From NCBI GenBank assembly GCA_045604405.1, contig JAZUNZ010000028.1, forward strand, positions 1 to 33,341: 33,341 nt of DNA. The letters run 5' to 3'. Both the position numbers and the translations under genes were made by a program. A model generated the notes under the pieces. The model saw only the letters and a program-made list of their open reading frames with translations, ran no database searches and was not told the DNA's origin. Positions 30,333-33,341 of the stretch are shown here, one piece after another. Source of the DNA: UMGS1649 sp045604405 (lineage in GTDB: Bacteria > Bacillota > Clostridia > TANB77 > CAG-465). How positions within the stretch are numbered: position 1 is the first letter of the stretch; each line of letters starts with the position of its first letter.

Positions 30333-30503
30333 CTATTTCCAACGCTTGAATAATAATCCGAAAAGACTCAAGACAAAAACAAATAAGAATAAATAACTAA
30401 AAAGAATACTAATATCTGTAATGGCTACATTAGTGGGTTGTCCAAACCATTGTGAAATAGTTTGTCCAACATTAATTATAGGTTCATTATAAATCTCAAC
30501 CAA
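30333..30503 (-). CDS. Small virion-type membrane protein, 56 residues (TTG start)
   Basis: GAGGTGG lies five bases ahead of TTG at 30503; no ATG is nearby. The product has a polar N-terminus (NEPIINVGQTISQWFGQP), a membrane helix (about 30-52) and a basic end, KRWK. The size and layout resemble coat-type proteins of filamentous phages. The ribosome binding site overlaps the stop of the 36-residue gene before it, so the two are coupled. A minor coat or tip protein is inferred. Confidence 0.6.
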   Translation of the reverse strand: MVEIYNEPIINVGQTISQWFGQPTNVAITDISILFSYLFLFVFVLSLFGLLFKRWK

Positions 30504-30513
30504 AATAACCACC

Positions 30514-30624
30514 TCACTTTAACAACCATTTAAAAAATTGAAAAACAGTCTTTAAAATTAACAATACAGAGCAAACCATATTAATATATAAAAATATATC
30601 TAAATAATCAGTTGTAATTAACAT
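30514..30624 (-). CDS. Tiny membrane protein, 36 residues (pVII/pIX-like)
   Basis: AAAGGAG precedes ATG at 30624. The product is MLITTDYLDIFLYINMVCSV followed by a hydrophobic stretch and FKWLLK. It is about the size of coliphage pVII/pIX tip proteins (32-33 residues) and sits among virion genes. Position, size and topology support a minor coat protein; sequence similarity cannot be judged at this length. Confidence 0.55.
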   Translation of the reverse strand: MLITTDYLDIFLYINMVCSVLLILKTVFQFFKWLLK

Positions 30625-30639
30625 TTATCTAACACTCCT

Positions 30640-31119
30640 TTATTTTTTCTTTTTAGCTAAAATGTGACTAACTATACTATTAGAGCTTGTACTAGTAGAA
30701 ATTCGACCAGCATTCTTTTTGGCTAAAATACGGCCACCAATACTATTGTTATAAGTTGGCTGTTTGTATTTATGATTTTTATGATAATACAATAATCTTC
30801 GTTGTTTAGTTAATAATTCATTACGTTTAGCAGCAGCTTCTTTTTTCTCGTTAGAATTTTTAATATGATTACTTACAGAATTACGATATTGTCTTGCAAC
30901 ATAAGCATCAGAGCTATAATTAAGATCTACTCCACCTACATTTAAACTCAAAGAATCAGTAATTAAATATTTAATAAGAATAATAAAAACACCTAAATAA
31001 ACAGTAAATAAGAATAAATCAAAAACAGTAACTAAACCATAGACATTTTCAGATAAAACAAGAGGAATTGGAACTTTCATTAATCGATAAAGCCAATTTG
31101 TAACATACTCAAAATACAT
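30640..31119 (-). CDS. Inovirus membrane protein with basic tail, 159 residues (pVI position)
   Basis: AGAGGAG precedes ATG at 31119, seven bases after the large adsorption-type gene. A membrane helix spans about 30-53 (VTVFDLFLFTVYLGVFIILI). A long, strongly basic C-terminal part follows (about 75-159, KKEAAAKRNELLTKQRRLLY), with repeats around ILAKK (RILAKKNAG, HILAKKKK). The position behind the pIII-like gene is that of pVI in classical phages, but the basic tail is unusual and may bind DNA. Exact function unknown. Confidence 0.65.
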   Translation of the reverse strand: MYFEYVTNWLYRLMKVPIPLVLSENVYGLVTVFDLFLFTVYLGVFIILIKYLITDSLSLNVGGVDLNYSSDAYVARQYRNSVSNHIKNSNEKKEAAAKRNELLTKQRRLLYYHKNHKYKQPTYNNSIGGRILAKKNAGRISTSTSSNSIVSHILAKKKK

Positions 31120-31125
31120 ACATTA

Positions 31126-32901
31126 TCACGCTCCTCTAGCAAATCTTATGAGTGTTATAATAACTACGCCAAAAATCAATATTGTTAATGGAACTGTAAT
31201 CCACCAAGGTAAATTACCAAGAATAGCTTTAAAAAATTCCCAAACAAAATTATCGGTAGACATTAAATTAAGATAATCATCAGCAGTCCAATCTTGTATA
31301 TTATCAATATTAGGAGAACTAGAAGAACCGCCAGTATAATTTGGATTATCTAAAATATCATAGTCTCCTTTATCTACATTGTTTTCTTCTTTTGATACTT
31401 GATTTTTTACTATATCATCAGAATTTATGATATGCGTTAGAACTAAATTATCATCACTATCATATACTTGCAAAGTAATATCAAAAGCAGCCTTATGATC
31501 TTTAATTAGTTCAAAAATTTTTAAATCAACCATTCCAGAATATCCACTGCTAGAAATACCATTAAAAATACCATTACGTTTAGAATAACTTGAACCATAA
31601 ACATCAAGCGAATCTAAAACTATCCAAGTTGGAATAGACCACCTAACATAATAATTAGAAAAATCTATAGAAGAACCGTTAAAATTAGTCCCATTTAAAT
31701 CAAAGGACATAAGCCAATAACAAGATTTGTTCAAACCAACTTTTTGTTCAAAATAATTAGTATCTACTGAAATAGAAATACTACTTAAATCATTTGAACT
31801 AGTTGCTGAAGCTTGTGATATTAAACTTCCATTACTGTCATATACATAACCTTTGTAAATATTAGAAGCTACTGTTTTATCAGTTACAATATAAGAACTC
31901 TCTCCCATACTTACAATATTATTATTTTGAACTTCAACATCATGTATAGAATATTTAAATGTTAAATAATTATCCCAATATACTTGTCCATCTCTTAAAA
32001 ATACAAAATCCACACCATTATATACATTGAATCCATATAAAAAATTACCTTTTGCCATTTCAGATATATAACCTATATCCAAAATAACATTATTTTCATC
32101 TACTATATAATAAAGTAACTCTTCACCGTCATATAAATAACAATCTAAATCAGAATTATCAGTATACATGGCTAATAAACGTAAATAACTAGATGTAGAA
32201 CTTGTGTCTAAAGTATCTCCTACATTAAAAGTATTTTCTAATCCAACATAACCATACATCCTTAAAGAAGAATCTAAATCAGTAACCGATAATTTTGTTT
32301 GACCGCGCTTCACACCTTGAAAAGAATAATTAAATGATGTATCTATAGTAGGTACATAACTACCGCCTACATGAACAATATTATCACTTGTAGTATAACA
32401 AATATCTACAGTTGAAATATCTATAAAAGATAACACATTATCATCAAAATAAGATACACCAGCAACCAAAATTGGTGCGCCTGAAGAAGCTGATGACTGA
32501 TGAGAAAACGTTGAAGAAACATAATCTACTCTAAGTTGAGAATATGTTGTATATCTTACACCATCAGAATTATATGCCCAACCTCTATACTCACTACCGT
32601 ATGGATATGTTTCAGTTAAAGTATAAAGATAAGAAAAATCTTCATAATCATAAAAATAAAAACTTACTGCACCAGTTGATGACCTATATAAAGCATAATA
32701 TTTATCTAAATTATAAGTATTAGACAAATCAACAGTATCTAAATAAGCAAAAACGTCATCCATAGTTATACCTAAATTTAAAGAATCAAAACTAGTAATA
32801 TTGTCTGTTGTTATATCTGCATAACAAGTACTAGTAATAAATACACTTACTACTAGTACGAACATACATATTAAAAACTTATTCTTTAAAATTTTTATCA
32901 T
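31126..32901 (-). CDS. Large minor coat / adsorption protein (pIII-like)
   Basis: 591 residues from ATG at 32901, which has AAAGGAG upstream; a longer frame to 32940 would bypass this site. A signal peptide (MIKILKNKFLICMFVLVVSV) ends at STCYA|DITT. A long secreted, tyrosine/serine/aspartate-rich beta-type region follows, then a GGSSSSPN linker and a single C-terminal membrane anchor (about 565-585, WWITVPLTILIFGVVIITL) with RFARGA. This is the topology of pIII, which caps the virion and binds the host receptor. At nearly 600 residues it is larger than most pIII proteins. Function is inferred from topology and gene order. Confidence 0.75.
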   Translation of the reverse strand: MIKILKNKFLICMFVLVVSVFITSTCYADITTDNITSFDSLNLGITMDDVFAYLDTVDLSNTYNLDKYYALYRSSTGAVSFYFYDYEDFSYLYTLTETYPYGSEYRGWAYNSDGVRYTTYSQLRVDYVSSTFSHQSSASSGAPILVAGVSYFDDNVLSFIDISTVDICYTTSDNIVHVGGSYVPTIDTSFNYSFQGVKRGQTKLSVTDLDSSLRMYGYVGLENTFNVGDTLDTSSTSSYLRLLAMYTDNSDLDCYLYDGEELLYYIVDENNVILDIGYISEMAKGNFLYGFNVYNGVDFVFLRDGQVYWDNYLTFKYSIHDVEVQNNNIVSMGESSYIVTDKTVASNIYKGYVYDSNGSLISQASATSSNDLSSISISVDTNYFEQKVGLNKSCYWLMSFDLNGTNFNGSSIDFSNYYVRWSIPTWIVLDSLDVYGSSYSKRNGIFNGISSSGYSGMVDLKIFELIKDHKAAFDITLQVYDSDDNLVLTHIINSDDIVKNQVSKEENNVDKGDYDILDNPNYTGGSSSSPNIDNIQDWTADDYLNLMSTDNFVWEFFKAILGNLPWWITVPLTILIFGVVIITLIRFARGA

Positions 32902-32935
32902 TTGTTTATTACTCCTTTTATCTTTTGTTAAATAA

Positions 32936-32957
32936 CACATTTATAGGGGATGTGTTC
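32936..32957. other. Hairpin ahead of the adsorption-protein gene
   Basis: AACACAT and ATGTGTT arms (7 bp) with an 8-base loop lie between the 44-residue gene and the pIII-like gene. They may act as an mRNA element or partial terminator. Confidence 0.4.
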
Positions 32958-32963
32958 AGCATT

Positions 32964-33098
32964 CTATTGAGCTATATCATATTTAATTGTAGTACATTGT
33001 TCAGAATCTACATCATATATATTTACAAAAATATTAACTTTTTCTCTTTTTGCTATTAAATCTAACTTATCTACTAATTCATTTAATTCTTCTAACAT
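32964..33098 (-). CDS. Hypothetical small protein, 44 residues
   Basis: GAGG precedes ATG at 33098. The product is MLEELNELVDKLDLIAKREK, then a short beta-type end (VNIFVNIYDVDSEQ). It has an N-terminal coiled-coil-like helix, no membrane segment, and lies three bases after the preceding gene. Part of the phage operon; function unknown. Confidence 0.5.
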   Translation of the reverse strand: MLEELNELVDKLDLIAKREKVNIFVNIYDVDSEQCTTIKYDIAQ

Positions 33099-33101
33099 AT
33101 A

Positions 33102-33248
33102 TTAAACCTCTTCTCTATAATTTTCTAATTTACTTTTTATTGTTATCTTTTGTTTTTCAAATTTTCTTTTAATATCTTTTATTACATTTACTAACCTATA
33201 AATACTAAATGGTAAATTTATTAATATATATAAATTTATTAAAAACAT
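33102..33248 (-). CDS. Hypothetical small protein, 48 residues
   Basis: GAGG precedes ATG at 33248, three bases after the partial gene upstream. A hydrophobic N-terminus (MFLINLYILINLPFSIYRLV) leads into a basic helix (KDIKRKFEKQKITIKSKLEN). A membrane-attached small phage protein is likely; function unknown. Confidence 0.5.
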   Translation of the reverse strand: MFLINLYILINLPFSIYRLVNVIKDIKRKFEKQKITIKSKLENYREEV

Positions 33249-33251
33249 AAA

Positions 33252-33341
33252 CTAAACCTCATTATTTTTACTTTCTAACTTTTCTAAAAGTTTATCAATA
33301 CCTTTTCTTATAAAAAAACCAGCTATAAGACAACCTATTAT
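33252..33341 (-). CDS. Small membrane protein, 3' part only
   Basis: The frame is open from the right edge (33341) for 29 residues: IIGCLIAGFFIRKGIDKLLE and then KLESKNNEV. A membrane helix followed by a charged helix is visible. The start lies outside the window. Immediate coupling to the next two small genes indicates one phage operon. Confidence 0.5.
   Translation of the reverse strand: MIGCLIAGFFIRKGIDKLLEKLESKNNEV

Larger units (their letters stand above)
27829..33341. mobile_element. Inovirus (filamentous phage) prophage, partial
   Basis: A Zot/pI ATPase (29189-29992), a 60-residue major-coat-type protein (30071-30253), a row of tiny single-helix proteins and a large secreted, C-terminally anchored protein (31126-32901) follow each other on the minus strand, the classic inovirus morphogenesis order. 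A palindrome-rich non-coding block lies at 28251-28625. The replication initiator and right end are outside the window. The left end lies somewhere between about 27450 and 28250; I place it at the 27829 gene only provisionally. No secretin gene is seen, as expected for a host without an outer membrane. Confidence 0.82.

Overview
The window is AT-rich with AAGGAG-type ribosome binding sites, consensus TTGACA/TATAAT promoters, an RNase J, a clostridial-type 555-residue GluRS and Firmicutes-type LexA sites (GAAC-N4-GTTC). Together these suggest a low-GC Firmicute, most likely an uncultured gut-type member of the Clostridia. No 16S gene or other phylogenetic marker fixes this further.

Layout. (1) 1-1416: the 3' part of a surface-type protein with a formylglycine-generating-enzyme/C-type-lectin fold. 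Its GC-rich last 150 bases look like the variable region of a diversity-generating retroelement (DGR). No reverse transcriptase or template repeat lies in the window. (2) 1778-2583: tRNA-Trp and the pnuC vitamin transporter. (3) 2651-11086: an apparent long operon carrying RNase J, gltX, an MNT/HepT toxin-antitoxin pair, ileS and a NifS-type cysteine desulfurase. (4) 11099-12637: small membrane-protein cassettes, including one paralogue broken by two in-frame amber codons. (5) 12733-20460: a cyclic beta-1,2-glucan synthase-like system, split into a GT84/glycoamylase membrane protein and a separate GH94 phosphorylase. (6) 20481-22074: an unknown coiled-coil membrane protein that appears to need a -1 frameshift at an A9 run, and a 99-residue unknown. 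(7) 22121-25397: tig-clpP-clpX. (8) 25463-25820: a YneA-like LysM division inhibitor whose promoter overlaps LexA sites. (9) 25849-27334, minus strand: an unknown membrane protein and a XerC/D-like tyrosine recombinase. (10) From about 27.8 kb to the right edge: part of a filamentous-phage (inovirus) prophage. It has a Zot/pI ATPase, a major coat protein, several 36-56-residue membrane proteins, a large signal-peptide/C-anchor adsorption-type protein, and a 300-base block of nested palindromes that may be the replication/packaging region.

How the parts work together. The housekeeping operons cover RNA decay, aminoacyl-tRNA synthesis, sulfur transfer, protein folding and proteolysis. The accessory parts are a diversified surface protein, a toxin-antitoxin pair inside an essential operon, an SOS division block next to a recombinase, and a Gram-positive inovirus that lacks any visible secretin gene. 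Three promoters (11099, 11579, and 26377 on the minus strand) share an unusual design. Each is TTGAAA-N17-TATAAT with TATG one base before the -10, lying inside a 17-18 bp palindrome whose sequence differs each time while the geometry is kept.
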